A DNA stretch of 64,000 bases, taken from positions 30,423,501-30,487,500 of the forward strand of contig NC_071338.1 in the NCBI RefSeq assembly GCF_027744825.2, read 5' to 3'. Position 1 is the first letter of the stretch, and every line of letters starts with the position of its first letter. This stretch comes from Synchiropus splendidus. Taxonomy: Eukaryota > Chordata > Actinopteri > Syngnathiformes > Callionymidae. The position numbers were made by a program, and so were the translations under genes. The notes beneath the pieces are model-generated. The model did no database searches. It was not told the DNA's origin and saw nothing but the letters and a program-made list of their open reading frames with translations. Positions 23,750 through 34,835 of this stretch are shown here, piece by piece.

Positions 23750-24126
23750 CACGTTTTTTCACGAGATTTTTTTGCTTCGGATTTAGAATGAAAATCCAGG
23801 ACTCGAACGCCCCCGAAAAAAGCCGGGAAAAACATAACATGTGCGGACCGATCAGCTGACCCACGACGCGCTTTGTTATTGTGTATAACACAGCCTCTGT
23901 ATGCAGACGTGTCCCGTTAGCTCCATTTACTGACTGTTTTTTCTTCATATTGAGGTGTAAAACCTTTCCTGTCTCCGCACTGGACCGTGGTAGAGTGTCA
24001 CAGGGGAGGTGCTCGCTCTCCACACCTCCGAGGCTGGAGCCACACTCCAGGGTTTGAAAATCGAACAAATCGCTTGTCGAACGGCTGTCTGGAACGGATT
24101 GTGGTCGAGAACCGAGGTACCAGTGT
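23750..24126. mobile_element. Pogo/Tigger-like non-autonomous element, copy 1 (truncated and internally deleted)
   Basis: Shares long stretches with 41062-41778 and 55623-56330 ('gagatttttttgcttcgga', 'cgatcagctgacccacgac', 'ctggaacggattgtgg') and ends at gaggtaccagtg. The outer left terminus and the 'gctggagctgggacag' interior are missing. A TA microsatellite follows directly. Confidence 0.8.
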
Positions 24127-24169
24127 GTGTATATATATATATATATATACATATATACATATATATATT
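24127..24169. repeat. (TA)n/(TACA) microsatellite
   Basis: gtgtgtatatatata... with two 'cata' interruptions, directly beyond the Tigger-like terminus. Confidence 0.95.
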
Positions 24170-25042
24170 CTGGGTACTGTCCCTCCTTGTGTCTTCCGTT
24201 TCATCCAAGGCATCCACTAGAGCGGTGCAAAAGTCACCACTGTTTTGAAATATAAATGCCATCAGTGAAAAGACTCTCAACCTTCGTGAAGACACCAGCC
24301 ACCGGCGTCGCTCAGGGACGGGCGAGTCTCCTCCTAACACTCGACTGTCTCGTCTCAGTATTGATGTCGACGTGTCAGGCTGAGACGCCGGTTATCACAT
24401 CTCTGGCTAATAGACTGGTGTTGCCCCAGCACACACGCACACACGCACACACACCGAAGTGATCGTCTCAAGTGCATCTTTTCTGTCCATTTAGCTGTTT
24501 GTATGTGGGAAGTGCTTGCTGCAGATATTCTGCACTTTACGTGTGATTGAATTACACTGATGGGAATATCAATTACCGAGACACAACCCTGCACCTTCCA
24601 TCACTTACAGACCGCGGCGCTCGCTCTGACGCATACATACTTATGCATCTTAAAAACAAAAAACTTGTAATGGAATCTAATTTATGAAGATCATTTCACT
24701 GTCTAACAAGAGCAGCTTTCTCTCTCATCAAAGTCTTATGAAGGCTCACAAAGTTTTCCGTCCCTGGGAAGGAAACCAAACTCCCATGAGAACAAACTTT
24801 CTCTTCTACAGTTAGTAACTAATCATTATGGTCTACGGTTTTTTAGTTTACGATAATATTTCATCCGTTTTCTTTCACCGTTTTGTTTTGTTTTCAAAAA
24901 AACAAAACAAAACGGTAAAAGTCATTGATCGCGATGAACTAAATTGGACAGCAGGTGGCGGTAGTGGTGGAGCGCCCTCAACATACACTCACAGTGGCTG
25001 TGGAAAGAGGAGGTCACCCAGCAGCAAAGTCTTGCCACACAC
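24170..25042. other. Intergenic, no gene seen
   Basis: Contains a (CA)n-rich patch at 24429-24453 and the long hairpin at 24872-24921. Confidence 0.5.
24872..24921. repeat. Long near-perfect hairpin
   Basis: accgttttgttttgtttt (24877-24894) pairs exactly with the sequence ending aaaacaaaacggt at 24916: an 18-bp perfect stem around a 4-base loop. Five more base positions on each side extend it with a single mismatch. Confidence 0.85.
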
Positions 25043-25301
25043 TTGAGGAGGGAGAACACGTCACCTGAAGAAGATCCATTCATTCACTGAGACTAGTGCG
25101 GCTTCATCTTTGAGACAAGCATGCGCCCTACAGTGTTTCTGGTGGGAAAAAAGCCTGAAAAACCTGGTTAGTTTTGGAAATACACTGCAGTTGAGTGTCT
25201 ATTTCTGGTGAGAGCAGTGGAATTCTGATGCAAGAAATTGTGGTTGGTGTTGGATGGTGGTGGCTAAATCTGTCCACGCATTGTTTATTCTGCTCATCCA
25301 C
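25043..25301 (+). repeat. Interspersed repeat family B, copy 1 (partial)
   Basis: Shares agaacacgtcacctgaagaa, gtgtctatttctggtg and ttgtggttggtgttggatgg with 27221-27660 and 30881-31331. Confidence 0.8.
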
Positions 25302-26280
25302 AAAGTCTTCATTCCCGATGTTACAATATCGTACATCAGTTTCTTGGTGTGATCTCAGTTACAGTCCGTGTGTTGTGTACATGTGGGATCATAGCTTTAT
25401 AAGTACGTGTGTGTGTAACGTCCGTTCCGCCAGCATCTTTTTGGATTCTCATCCAGAAGTCGTGTCGATGCTGGTCCGGCCAAGACCGCTGGCTCGGGAC
25501 CAAGAAGAAGGGCTTTCAAAGAAGATGAGGAAGCAACGAGACAGATACTTGAACCGCATCCAGCCATTTTGTTTACATGCATTACGGATTGATTTTAATT
25601 AGCCGTGTTGTTTAGGATGTAAAGTGAAAGCGCAGAATGTTCGTGGAGGTTTGCGCGGGCGAGGAAAACTTCCCCACTGGTGATGATGCGGCTCCACAAT
25701 TACTCCAATTTCACCGCGTTTCATCATGGAAGTTGCAATTCCACATGAAGGCCGCTCCAGCCACGCTGTAAATAAATGATATAAAATGTATGCATCAGCG
25801 TGTTTGACTCGGAAAGTTGATAAAAAAAAAAAAGCCGAAACCAAGAGACTAGCTTTCAACAACAAATTGGTCAGCTAAAGTTTTTCATCCTTGTTGCTGT
25901 GATTTCAGCTTCATCTGCTTGTGTCGGGGAGCTAAAGCTGCTGACGGGGGTCTTCTCCAACAGAGGGATCCCAAGTCTCTTCCTCGGCCAGGACAGAGAT
26001 GGTATAATCCCTCCATCTGGTCCTGGTGGTGTCCCGTGGTCTCTGTCAGGCTGGTCACTCCTGGACAGCCTCCAAAGGAAGATGATTTGTTTGTCAAGTA
26101 CATGTGAGAACTGAGGCTCACAGGGCCACACTAGAACTATGGGTCTAGGAAACTATCGATGCACTGAAGTACCGTGACACTATTTCAGTATTTATTGAAT
26201 AAACACTTGCTGGTAGTTTTGAGTTCCAGCCACTGGGTGGCAGAATCTAACTCAACATGTTATGTGTGGTGAGATCTTGG
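25302..26280. other. Intergenic, no gene seen
   Basis: No repeats of the local families and no recognisable exon. Overlapping short open frames occur on both strands. Confidence 0.5.
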
Positions 26281-26423
26281 AGTCCATTCACTTTCAGAGC
26301 CCACTAGAAGGCACTCTCTGCTCTAGAACCTATGGATTTGAACAACCATTTTCATGAACCCTCACATCATTTTAAACCAAGAGCGCCCCCTCTGAAAATG
26401 TGGACACTGTTTCATGAAGCTTT
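26281..26423 (+). mobile_element. hAT-like MITE copy 12 (left end missing)
   Basis: Begins inside the element at tcagagcccactagaaggc and runs to gtttcatgaagcttttcg. Confidence 0.8.
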
Positions 26424-26499
26424 TCGTTCGGGCTTAGCTACATAATTTGATACCTTTTTAGTATTTGAAACATAACGCAATAATCTCAATCAAAGTAGG

Positions 26500-26691
26500 T
26501 AGTGATGGGCTGATGAAGCTTCATGAAACAGTGTGCTCATTTTCATGGCACAGTAGAGGGCGCTCTCCATTCGAAAGTACAAGGTTTTATTAAAATGGTT
26601 GGTGTCCAAATATTTTCAAGCAGAAAGTGCCATCTAATGGGCTCTGAAAATGAGGACAGTGTTTCATGACGCCTCATGAACACATCACTAG
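26500..26691 (-). mobile_element. hAT-like MITE copy 13
   Basis: Full length: tagtgatgggctgatgaagc start, cacatcactag end, interior in minority orientation. Confidence 0.9.
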
Positions 26692-27220
26692 TCACTATTA
26701 TTACTATTATTGCTGTTATTACTGTCAATATTTTACTTAACAAAATATCACACCATGAGTAGAGGAGTGAGCGTGAAAGAGCTAAAATAAAAAACGCAGT
26801 TGTTTGTGGGGTCACGTCTGTGTTTTGGTCGGAGCACGTTCTCTTCTCTCCCCCACATCAGAGGGAGATTGATCTGAAGCCAGCCTGCTGCGCAGGATCC
26901 AAGTCTGGACTCAGAACATCTCTGCTTCTCGGCACGTCTCCTCTTGTGCTCACACACAAGGCACGCAGACTCTTGGCACACACCAGCGCGGAGAATTCCC
27001 AGTTCATTGTTTTGGTTGTCGTTCTTTGGTTTCATTCCTCCATGTGTGCAAAGTTTTCATCAAAGAGGCGAGCAAATCTTTGCCGTGCTAAAAGGCACCA
27101 ACGAGAATCGGTTTTGTGTCACAGTCAGACAACAAACAACCACCAGCTTCTTCACGCAGAGACCTTTTCTTGATCTACAGAAGTACCAGGATCAGGATTT
27201 TATTGTGTCTGATTTGGCCT
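26692..27220. other. Intergenic, no gene seen
   Basis: Overlapping open frames of about 115-138 codons occur on the + strand, partly in family B repeat sequence. No domain recognised. Confidence 0.5.
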
Positions 27221-27660
27221 CACTGACACACGGAACTAAGATGCAATCACAAATAAACATGTTCACGTCTTTAAACAACAGTCCACTCATTGTTCACGGC
27301 TTGAAAACGGGCTTTTCTGAGCCTGTAGAAGAAGTAGAACCAAGCAGTAGAGTCACCTGAAGAACAGTCATTCATTCACCGAGACTACTGCGGCTTCATG
27401 CTTGAGACAAGCATGCGCCCTGGAGTTTTTGTGGTGATGAAAGCAGTTTGAAAAACCTGGTTAGTTTTGGAAACACACTACAGTTGAGTGTCTATTTCTG
27501 GTGAGAGCAGTGGAAATTTGATGCAAGAAACTGTGGTTGGTGTTGAATAGTGGCGGCTAAATCTGTCCATCCATTGTTTTTTTTGCTCATCCAACGTCAT
27601 GTGACAAACGGCCTCAGCAAGACACAAGATCCAAACTTCCCTCTCTTGAGCAGACGGGAT
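27221..27660 (+). repeat. Interspersed repeat family B, copy 2
   Basis: Starts cactgacacacggaactaag and matches 30881-31331 along its length, including the exact junction where a MITE begins. The shared junction shows that the B and MITE pieces were copied together. Confidence 0.88.
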
Positions 27661-27839
27661 GTGATGGGCTGATGATGCTTCATGAAACAGTGTCCTCACT
27701 TTCAGAGCCCACTAGATGGCACTGTCTGCTCTAAAAACTGTAGATTTGAACAGCCATTTCAATGAAACCTCATCATTTTAAAACTGACAGCGCCACCTAC
27801 TGAGCTGTGAAAATGAGGACGCTCTTTCATGAAGCTTTG
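27661..27839 (+). mobile_element. hAT-like MITE copy 14
   Basis: gtgatgggctgatgatgctt start, cagcgccacctactgagctg box, end ctttcatgaagctttgtctg. Directly abuts family B. Confidence 0.88.
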
Positions 27840-28017
27840 TCTGTCATGATCCGCTTTTATTTTGTCAGTTCATTTCCTGTGTTCTCCCCTTCATGGCCAC
27901 CTGAGCATGATCTGCCAATGGCACACACCTGGGACTGATTGTCCAATCGACGTCACCTGCTCCTATGCTGTGTACCAGATCGTCCTCGTTCTCATGCAGG
28001 TGACTTGGCTCTTTCAT

Positions 28018-28020
<3 letters not shown>

Positions 28021-28059
<39 letters not shown>
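28021..28059. repeat. (TA)n microsatellite
   Basis: About 20 uninterrupted TA units, followed shortly by an 11-base A run. Confidence 0.98.
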
Positions 28060-28061
<2 letters not shown>

Positions 28062-28374
28062 TTTGATCCAAAAAAAAAAAGCAAAAACGACCATTTCATC
28101 CTTACATTTTCCCGTTTTTCTCCTGATAAATCTACGTGCCTATTGTTCCACTTCATATGACAACTGAACTGGTTGCGGATGATTTGATTTCTAGACTGAA
28201 TCATTTACGATCTACCAAAAATACTTCTCAGTCGGAAGAAGCCTTCTGCTTGTTTCCGGAGCTCAACATGCAACACGTGTGCGGTGGCAGTGAGCGCAAG
28301 TGCGCCTGCGTGTGGACGCGTGTGGAATTGCAAAACTGCTGCCGGCGCGAGTGTGGCGCTCCAGAGAGGACCGT

Positions 28375-28402
28375 ATGTGTGTGTGTGTGCGCGCGCGCGT
28401 TT
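28375..28402. repeat. (TG)n(CG)n microsatellite
   Basis: tatgtgtgtgtgtg running into gcgcgcgcgcg. Confidence 0.9.
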
Positions 28403-28599
28403 CAACAATCTGTGTGTTAAACAGTGAGGCGGCAGTGTGTTTGGCTGTCATAAATAATTGGTCCGCGGGGAAGAGTCGCGGTGTCAGGGCTCCTCTATTA
28501 GGACAACAAACTTTTAAAAGAGCTTTTCACTCCTAATTGGCAGACACGACTGTTGGCACTGCGACTGGAACAGACTCCCTCTCTCTCACACACACACAG

Positions 28600-29268
28600 C
28601 GCTTGGCCTTTAAAACAATTTGAATGCTCGAACCCCGAGACTGAAGGGAAGAAAGAGAGGGGCGCATTTCTTTGGACAACCTGTTCAGAGCGCTGGATGG
28701 AGCTGCGCGGATGGAGCGCATCTCTCTGTGAGCCTCTGTCCTCCCTCCTCCTCCTCCTCCTCTTCATCGTCTCTCTCTCTCTCCCCTTCTTCTCAGACAG
28801 GGGCGGTCGTTCTCAGTCTGCGCACATATTCCACTTGGCCAACATCACTCGGAGTCCACAGACACTGCGCTGATTGAGCGAGTGGAGCACATTTCCACAG
28901 TTGGAGCCTCCGCTCGCCTCCCGCGCCCGCGTCGACCACCTGACCCCCTCGAATCCGACTGACCTGGACTTGCATCACTTGACTTCTCCTAAAAAAAAAA
29001 GGAATACAATTTCTTTTTCCGAGTCGGTGGAATTCTTCCGTGCGTAAAGTAAAAGTTTGCGCTCACGCGTCGAGGACGGATCGAGGAGCCGGGATTGTGC
29101 GTGTCAGCTATAAAGGATACATTCAACACGTTTGAGGAGCGACGTGGAGATTTCTGTGCTTTGTTCAAACCCAGAGGAAGAGCGGAGGGATTTGGTTCGC
29201 GCAGCCGGGAGGAGTGCGCACCACGCCGGGCAGGCAGGCTGACCAGGAGACGGTGCGCCGGGGACAAG
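28600..29268 (+). other. mdga1: Predicted mdga1 5' untranslated exon and promoter-proximal region
   Basis: GC- and CpG-rich block following a CT-rich tract (28740-28790). It ends at a good donor, acaag|gtaaac, with GT at 29269-29270. The next acceptor downstream on the + strand (AG at 30296-30297) leads straight into the exon with the signal peptide, so this block is the natural first, untranslated exon. The transcription start is not determined; 28600 is a working left limit. Upstream ATGs in it give only short frames. Confidence 0.45.
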
Positions 29269-30297
29269 GTAAACGAGGACGGGGAGCTTTTTTGACGCCG
29301 ATTTGACGCATGGTAACTCTCTGCCCCCGATTATTTACAGCTATTAACATTCAGAAAATCATTTCTGATTGAATTCCTGCGCAACTTTTTCGCATTCTTC
29401 ATGGATTTGTCGCGCGGAACTGGGTAGTATATTAAAGTTTAATTCCCACTCAAAAATGGCAATGCAACAGGCTTTTTTTCTGCGGATAACAAACTCATAA
29501 AGTAAACAGGGTTGGAATCATTTAATAATGAATTCCACCTGCATTTTAGCGCAGGGATGTCATGGCATATTCGGACACAATGTGGAGATAAATGAGGAAA
29601 AACAAAACAGTGGAATAAAGATATTGAAAAAATGTGGGTGGAAATATTATTAGTATTAGAAAATGATTACGATTAGAACATTTGTACTTTTATTTTCCCC
29701 TTATTTAATGTCCATCCATAATGGAGTGGCGACTTTAGCGGAGCAGGCTACTATAATACTCTCATCACGTGGTGGAAATCAGATTCCATATTTTTAAAGT
29801 TCAGATTTACATTATGTAATTATGTTTTTTTTTAATGTCGATAAACTTTACATTTGAACACCTAATCGAATCGTTAGCATGAGTTTTATCCGAGTTGCCA
29901 ATAGTCGACATAACTTAACACGTTCAAAAAATAGCTGTAAAGTGAGTTAACTAACTCATCTTTAATGTTGTTTAGCGCAAAAAAAAAACTCACCTTCTGA
30001 TCCAAAGAAATCATCCGGAGACGCGAGATTGCGTCGAGGCAGTTTGAACGCGCGGCTTCCCGGGGATTACATGTACCGTTATTTTAAGGTAATCCCTCAT
30101 AAATTCAAATGGGGGTCTAATCCCGGGCAGCCAGGAGCAGGGCGATGCAAGTTTGTCACGCCAAAACGAGCGCAATCCCGTCAATCCCAGGTTGAGCTCC
30201 TGATAATCCAGGGTTTGCGATTGAATTACCGGCCGCTCGGACGGCATGAGACTCCGCCGCGCCTGTCTTCACCCCGTCCTGCCGCTCTGTGTTCCAG
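29269..30297 (+). other. mdga1: Predicted mdga1 intron within the 5' UTR
   Basis: Bounded by gtaaac and by a strong pyrimidine tract ending in gttccag. The interior is repeat-poor, with a CpG-rich second half (30010-30250). Confidence 0.5.
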
Positions 30298-30387
30298 GTT
30301 ATGACGGCAGGGAGCTGAACATGGAGCTTTACTGGGTTTTGTTTTTTTCCAGCCTCTCTCCTCTCGCCGGGGGCCAAGGAGTGTACG
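30298..30387 (+). CDS. mdga1: mdga1 first coding exon (signal peptide of a MAM/Ig GPI-anchored protein); coding part 30321-30387
   Basis: The exon has an acceptor (AG at 30296-30297), 23 untranslated bases, an ATG at 30321 in strong context (aacATGg), 22 full codons and a donor g|gtaaga at 30388. It encodes MELYWVLFFSS, then LSPLAGGQGVY, then a split codon that would begin Ala. This is a charged start, a hydrophobic core and a small-residue cleavage site: a signal peptide. Mature vertebrate MDGA1 and MDGA2 begin at GQGVYAP, the best identifying mark here. The neighbour zfand3 favours MDGA1, because the two genes are adjacent in human as I recall. MDGA proteins carry six Ig domains, an FNIII and a MAM domain, are GPI-anchored on neurons and restrain neuroligin-neurexin synapse formation. 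None of those domains is in the window. Alternative: mdga2. Confidence 0.72.
30301..30318 (+). promoter_or_regulatory. Five-codon upstream ORF before the mdga1 start
   Basis: ATG ACG GCA GGG AGC TGA sits in the same exon; its stop ends two bases before the main ATG. The -3 base is G, so it may be used by scanning ribosomes and could dampen or gate translation of the main frame. Confidence 0.6.
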
Positions 30388-30813
30388 GTAAGATGTTTAC
30401 ACATGTACGTCCGTTACTGCGTCTATTAGTGCGGGGTGAGTGAGCTTCCGCTGCTGCAGTCGCCTTCATTTGCTCAATTATTAGTCCATAACCTTAATGA
30501 AGGTTTTCTCTCGGCCACATATAGTCAATTAGGAGGCGGCGATTTAAACGGCTCCAGTAGCTCCGGGCGCACCGGCAGCAAATTAACTTGAAAGGCTGAG
30601 TTGAGAAGCCACAGGAGGATGCTGGGAAGTCATCTCAGTGAATTCACACTATTCATCACAAGGCTGGCTCCACAGCAGCCAGGTGGGAGAGACTCTCATC
30701 CTCCAGCGGACTTTGAAGGGGGTCAGACATGAGGTCCGGGGGCCAAATCCGGTCTGCCAAGCCGGCGTACGTTGCCAGTGAGAGTTTGAACCGTTGATAT
30801 CGTGAGCCCCGAA

Positions 30814-30875
30814 AATCCCTTGCCGTCTGGCAGTGGTGCAGGAGGAAGCGTGTTTGATGACATGAGTCAAGAGTC
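30814..30875 (+). repeat. 62-bp direct repeat C, left copy
   Basis: aatcccttgccgtctggcag through gagtcaagagtc. It recurs with a few changes at 31460-31521, flanking the block B plus MITE. The sequence upstream (30650-30813) includes a 'gggggccaaatccggtctgcc' hAT-like scrap. Confidence 0.85.
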
Positions 30876-30880
30876 GGCTT

Positions 30881-31331
30881 CACTGACACACGGAACTAAG
30901 ATGCAATTGCAAATGAACATGTTCACGTCTTTAAACAACAGTCCACTCATTGTTCATGGCTTGAAAACGGGCATTTCTGGGCCTTTAGAAAAAGTAGAAC
31001 CAAGCAGTACAAGTCACCAAGGAGGTAGAACACGTCACCTGAAGAAGAGCCATTCATTCACCAAGACGACTGGGGCTTCATCTTTGAGACAAGAATGCGC
31101 CCTTGAATGTTTCTGGTGATGAAAGCAGTGTGAAAAACTTGGTTAGTTTTGGAAGTACAGGTCAGTTAAGTGTCTATTTCTGGTGAATTCTGATGCAACA
31201 AATTGTGGTTGGTGTTGGATGGTGGCGGCTAAATCAGTCCATCCATTGTTTTTCTGCTCATCCAACGTCATGCGACAAATGGCCTCAGCGAGACACAAGA
31301 TCCAAACTTCCCTCTTTTGAGCACACCGGAT
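30881..31331 (+). repeat. Interspersed repeat family B, copy 3
   Basis: Matches 27221-27660 throughout and 25043-25301 in part, and ends at the same MITE junction as copy 2. Confidence 0.88.
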
Positions 31332-31459
31332 GTGATGGGCTGATGAGGCTTCATGAAACAGTGTCCTCACTTTCAGAGCCCACTACATGGCACTAAAATC
31401 TTTAGATTTCATTCCAGTGAAACCTCACATCATTTTAAAACTGACAGCGGCACCTACTG
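31332..31459 (+). mobile_element. hAT-like MITE copy 15 (right end replaced)
   Basis: gtgatgggctgatgaggctt start, interior to ggcacctactga, then it stops abruptly where the second copy of direct repeat C begins. Confidence 0.85.
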
Positions 31460-31521
31460 AATCCCTTGCCGTCTGGCAGTGGTGCAGGAAGAAACATGTT
31501 TGATGGGATGAGTCAAGAGTC
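31460..31521 (+). repeat. 62-bp direct repeat C, right copy
   Basis: Same length as 30814-30875 and the same sequence apart from a few substitutions. It runs on into 31522-31700, which I do not recognise. Confidence 0.85.
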
Positions 31522-32482
31522 TGTGCTGTCGGAGCCAGTTATTACTTGTAGCGTCTTCGGTCTTCTTGCGCAACATTGTGTCCTGAATGAAGGTGGCGAA
31601 CTCACTTGTACACGTGTTCTGATGGCAATGACTAGCCAATACCTGTTTTGTTCTTGTGTGAAGATGTTTCATTGTCCAATATTCCAGAAGGCGAGGTAAC
31701 ACATCGTTCTTTCTTCTTTAAAAAAGATTTGACTTTGCACAAAAAAAGAAAGGGAACCTCTGACATGCTGCAAACACAGTAAAAAACAAACAAACAAACA
31801 AAAAAAAACCACCTGGTTGGTGCGCCACCTCTGGGCAAACCAAAAAAACTACACTTAAAACAAAGACACCCTTATAGCAAAATTAATATTGTGGCTCAAA
31901 CATAGCTGTTCAAACTGCCCATAAACTCTCAGTCCCTCGAGTCTCCCAAGTTTCTTCTGAACTTAAATCTGAAATCATTTTCATAGAGGATCGAATCCCC
32001 CTGCACACGTTATTTGCAGTGGTAAAGATGTAAGCATTTTTAAATTCCAAGATGTTAAATTATTCATTACCTGCATGAGAATAAAGTGGAATATATGGAG
32101 CACTGGCTGCATATTTAGGAAAAATCTGTCTAATGATCCGCTGAATATAAATAAGCTCTGCCTTTTGAATTAATCCAAGATTTAGTTTGAAATTTAAACC
32201 ACTTTTTCAGGCAGAATCAAACTGTGGCATGTGGGCCGTATTCGGCGCGTAAAGACTTTTAGCTCCGCCCACTGGTCGTCAGTAAAAAAAGACACATTTC
32301 TCCTGTACGTCAGTTCTATTTTCTCACAGGATTCTGCAACCAATAGCCAGTTTATTTTCCGAGCATTTACCCGATGGATGAGATACAGCAATCCGTGTCT
32401 TCAGATGAGCTCATCATTCCCGCCTTGCTCATCCACGTGCGATCGATCTTGTGTTTTAAATCATGAGCTTGTCTCAAACTGG
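31522..32482. other. Intronic, unrecognised
   Basis: The 31454-31702 stretch is open on the minus strand for 82 codons and continues repeat C; it may be a transposon coding remnant, but no domain was identified. At 32215-32265 there is a 'tgtggcatgtgggccgtattcggc' type hAT scrap (shown broken by decay). Confidence 0.4.
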
Positions 32483-32740
32483 TGTTGAAATTGAGACCTC
32501 CTGACCCGAGACCAGAGCAAACAGAGACCAAGACCAATGAGGGGGGTGAGACGAAGAGTAGGGTGAGACCTAGACCAAGACCAGGATCAAACTGGATACA
32601 TAACCCTACAGGTCCTGTGTTTAGTTTGGTCTCTGTCTTGGTATTAGTCCCGCCCTCCTCAATGGACTTGGTCTCAGGCGCTCAGAGTCTTGGACCCTGT
32701 CTCTGCATGCTCCAGTCTCGATCTCGACTAGAACACTGAA
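32483..32740. mobile_element. Inverted-repeat element of family D, copy 1
   Basis: Starts gtgttgaaattgagacctcc and ends with the rough complement, gatctcgactagaacac. The interior carries repeated 'gagaccaagacc' on one side and 'ggtctcggtcttgg'-like sequence on the other. Shares order and wording with 58640-58917. Confidence 0.7.
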
Positions 32741-34835
32741 GCTCAGTGGACTGCAGTGGACTATAACCCCTGTGGTAATGAAGGGATTACTGTAGTGCCG
32801 CTGACTCACTGTATCGTATTGTTGACCACTCGACTGCACCGCTGGCTCTCACAGCTGTCAGTGGTTTCACACTGACTTCAATTGCACTGACTTGACTGCA
32901 CCAGGAGGCCGGCAGTAATCCATGAAGATGTACCGACATTTCTCATGACACACTGACGCTGGAACTGGACTGTAGAATCCAATACCTGCAGCCCCTGTGA
33001 TGCTTTCCTCCGAAACATTCAGGCGAAGATCACGACAATATTTGTCAGTTTGTGATGTCCCTGTAATACCCGACTAGAGGGCGCACTTCAGACTCACTGA
33101 CCCTCGTGGTGTGGAGTATTCTTGTTCGCTTTCAACCCTTTTTTAGAATTGTTTTTGGTGAAACTGAGCAGCGGTGAGCGTTCACTATTTGTGATGTGGT
33201 GAATAAATTGTACGATAAATTACATATTGATGCTTTGATCCAGCTGAAAGTCTTTGATGTCATGACTTTAAAACAAGTAATCCAGAGGGGAGATGACGGT
33301 CATCAGGTGATCTCATCCTCCGTCCGGGTCAGCTGGAGTGTGGACTGTCTGGATCATTTGTGAGCAAAGCCTTATTTTTGCGGAGAAACGTTACACAGCT
33401 GCTGCCATTGTTTCACGCTGCTTTCATCACCGTGACTCCTTAGACAAGCTCATATTACCGTTGAGATACTTTCAGAAATGAAGCTTCTCGTCTTCAAAAA
33501 TGCAGACCTTTTTTTTTTTAAAGAGAATTTGAAACTCAGTCTTGTACTGATGGATAGAGAAATTGGTTTGAATTGTACTCTAGAATCACATGTGGCGCCC
33601 CCGGTGGCCAGAGAACCTGCTCACGTGCGTCTACGTTTCTAACGCTGAAATAATGCATTGGACCACCTGCCTCCTCCACTCAATCTTTTCTCGCCTCTTG
33701 GAACTTTTCAATCTGCTGCCTTCATTTTCCTGTCAGAAGTAGGATCCAGTCCAAACAAGACGCCAGAGCTGACACTGATGTGGCAGGTGTTGTCTTTTTG
33801 TCGTCTGAGAAGTTGTTTTATTGTCACATTCGATGTGTATCATGAGTTTAATGAGTCTCTGGACTCTTGAGTCTTTCAAAGTTATTCCCACCTCTGATGC
33901 AGTTTCAGAGCCATCTGTCAGTATATACTGTAGAACATTAGCTGCAAGTGTGGGTGGAAAGTGAAAGTGGACCTATGTCAGAGTTCATGTTCTACTTAAA
34001 ATACACTCTTACTTGAAATATTTCATTCATATTTATATGAAGTGATATTTAAAAAATACTTCTGACCACTTTTTTTCACAAGAGCATCAAGGCCCTGGGT
34101 TCAACTCCAGCAGGAGGCAGCGTTAGGCTGACTGTGTTCTCCTACATTGATGTCTGAACCATGGGCTTGACTGGACTACCTCGCCCTCCTAGTGGCTGGA
34201 ACAAACAAGTGAAACATTTTGATCCAAAGAATTGACAGACATTTGAAAAAAAACACACAAAATAACAAACATATTTCCGGCACATAACCCTTTATTTACA
34301 ATCCTGTCGCCACCAACAGGATTTCTCAGTTGAAATTACTGTAACTCCTCAAAGGTTTATCTCATCTAGAACATCACTACCCCATCTGATAACAGAGAAC
34401 CAGGGCTTTACGCTTATGTGTTTGGTGCTAATGGAAGCGAAAACTATGAGTGTTTGTACTCACCCAGCTGGACGTCACTGAGAGGAAGCAAGATGAAAAA
34501 AAGGCTGTTTTTGGAAAACAGGTTTGGAGTTAGAAAGTGAGTCGGAATGGGATTTTGGCAGTTGTTTCAACATGTGGGTCTCACCTAAAACCATTCATAA
34601 AGCGTAAAGTTTCATATTTTATCTATCTGTCCAGCGTTGACAATGCATTTCATTTTAACGTTATTATTTTTAAAGTATAAAGTGGTGGAATCCACTGTCT
34701 TTTTCATCTTTTTATTATTAAATAATACACTTGTTTGGAGAACGTCATTTATTTGACAAAAACATTGACACATTCCCCACATTTTTTAATCAATTCTACA
34801 GCCATAATATCCAAATAAATCCAGGCCACCTGTTC
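32741..34835. other. Intronic, no gene seen
   Basis: No element of the main families was recognised. Mixed AT-rich and plain sequence. Confidence 0.45.

Larger units (their letters stand above)
27840..28599. other. Upstream flank of mdga1 with microsatellites
   Basis: Holds the TA repeat at 28021-28059, a TG/CG repeat at 28375-28402, two taattgg motifs (28455-28461 and 28534-28540) and a tttaaaa-type AT box near 28513. These could belong to the mdga1 promoter, but there is no direct proof. Confidence 0.45.

Noticed and set aside
30649..30889. Minus-strand frames near repeat C as a transposase gene
   Set aside because: Short, with no catalytic motif, and the two copies of C read in different frames.
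34080..34140. 'ctgggttcaactccagcagg' as a tRNA or SINE B box
   Set aside because: No cloverleaf or A box at the right distance; not enough for a tRNA or SINE call.
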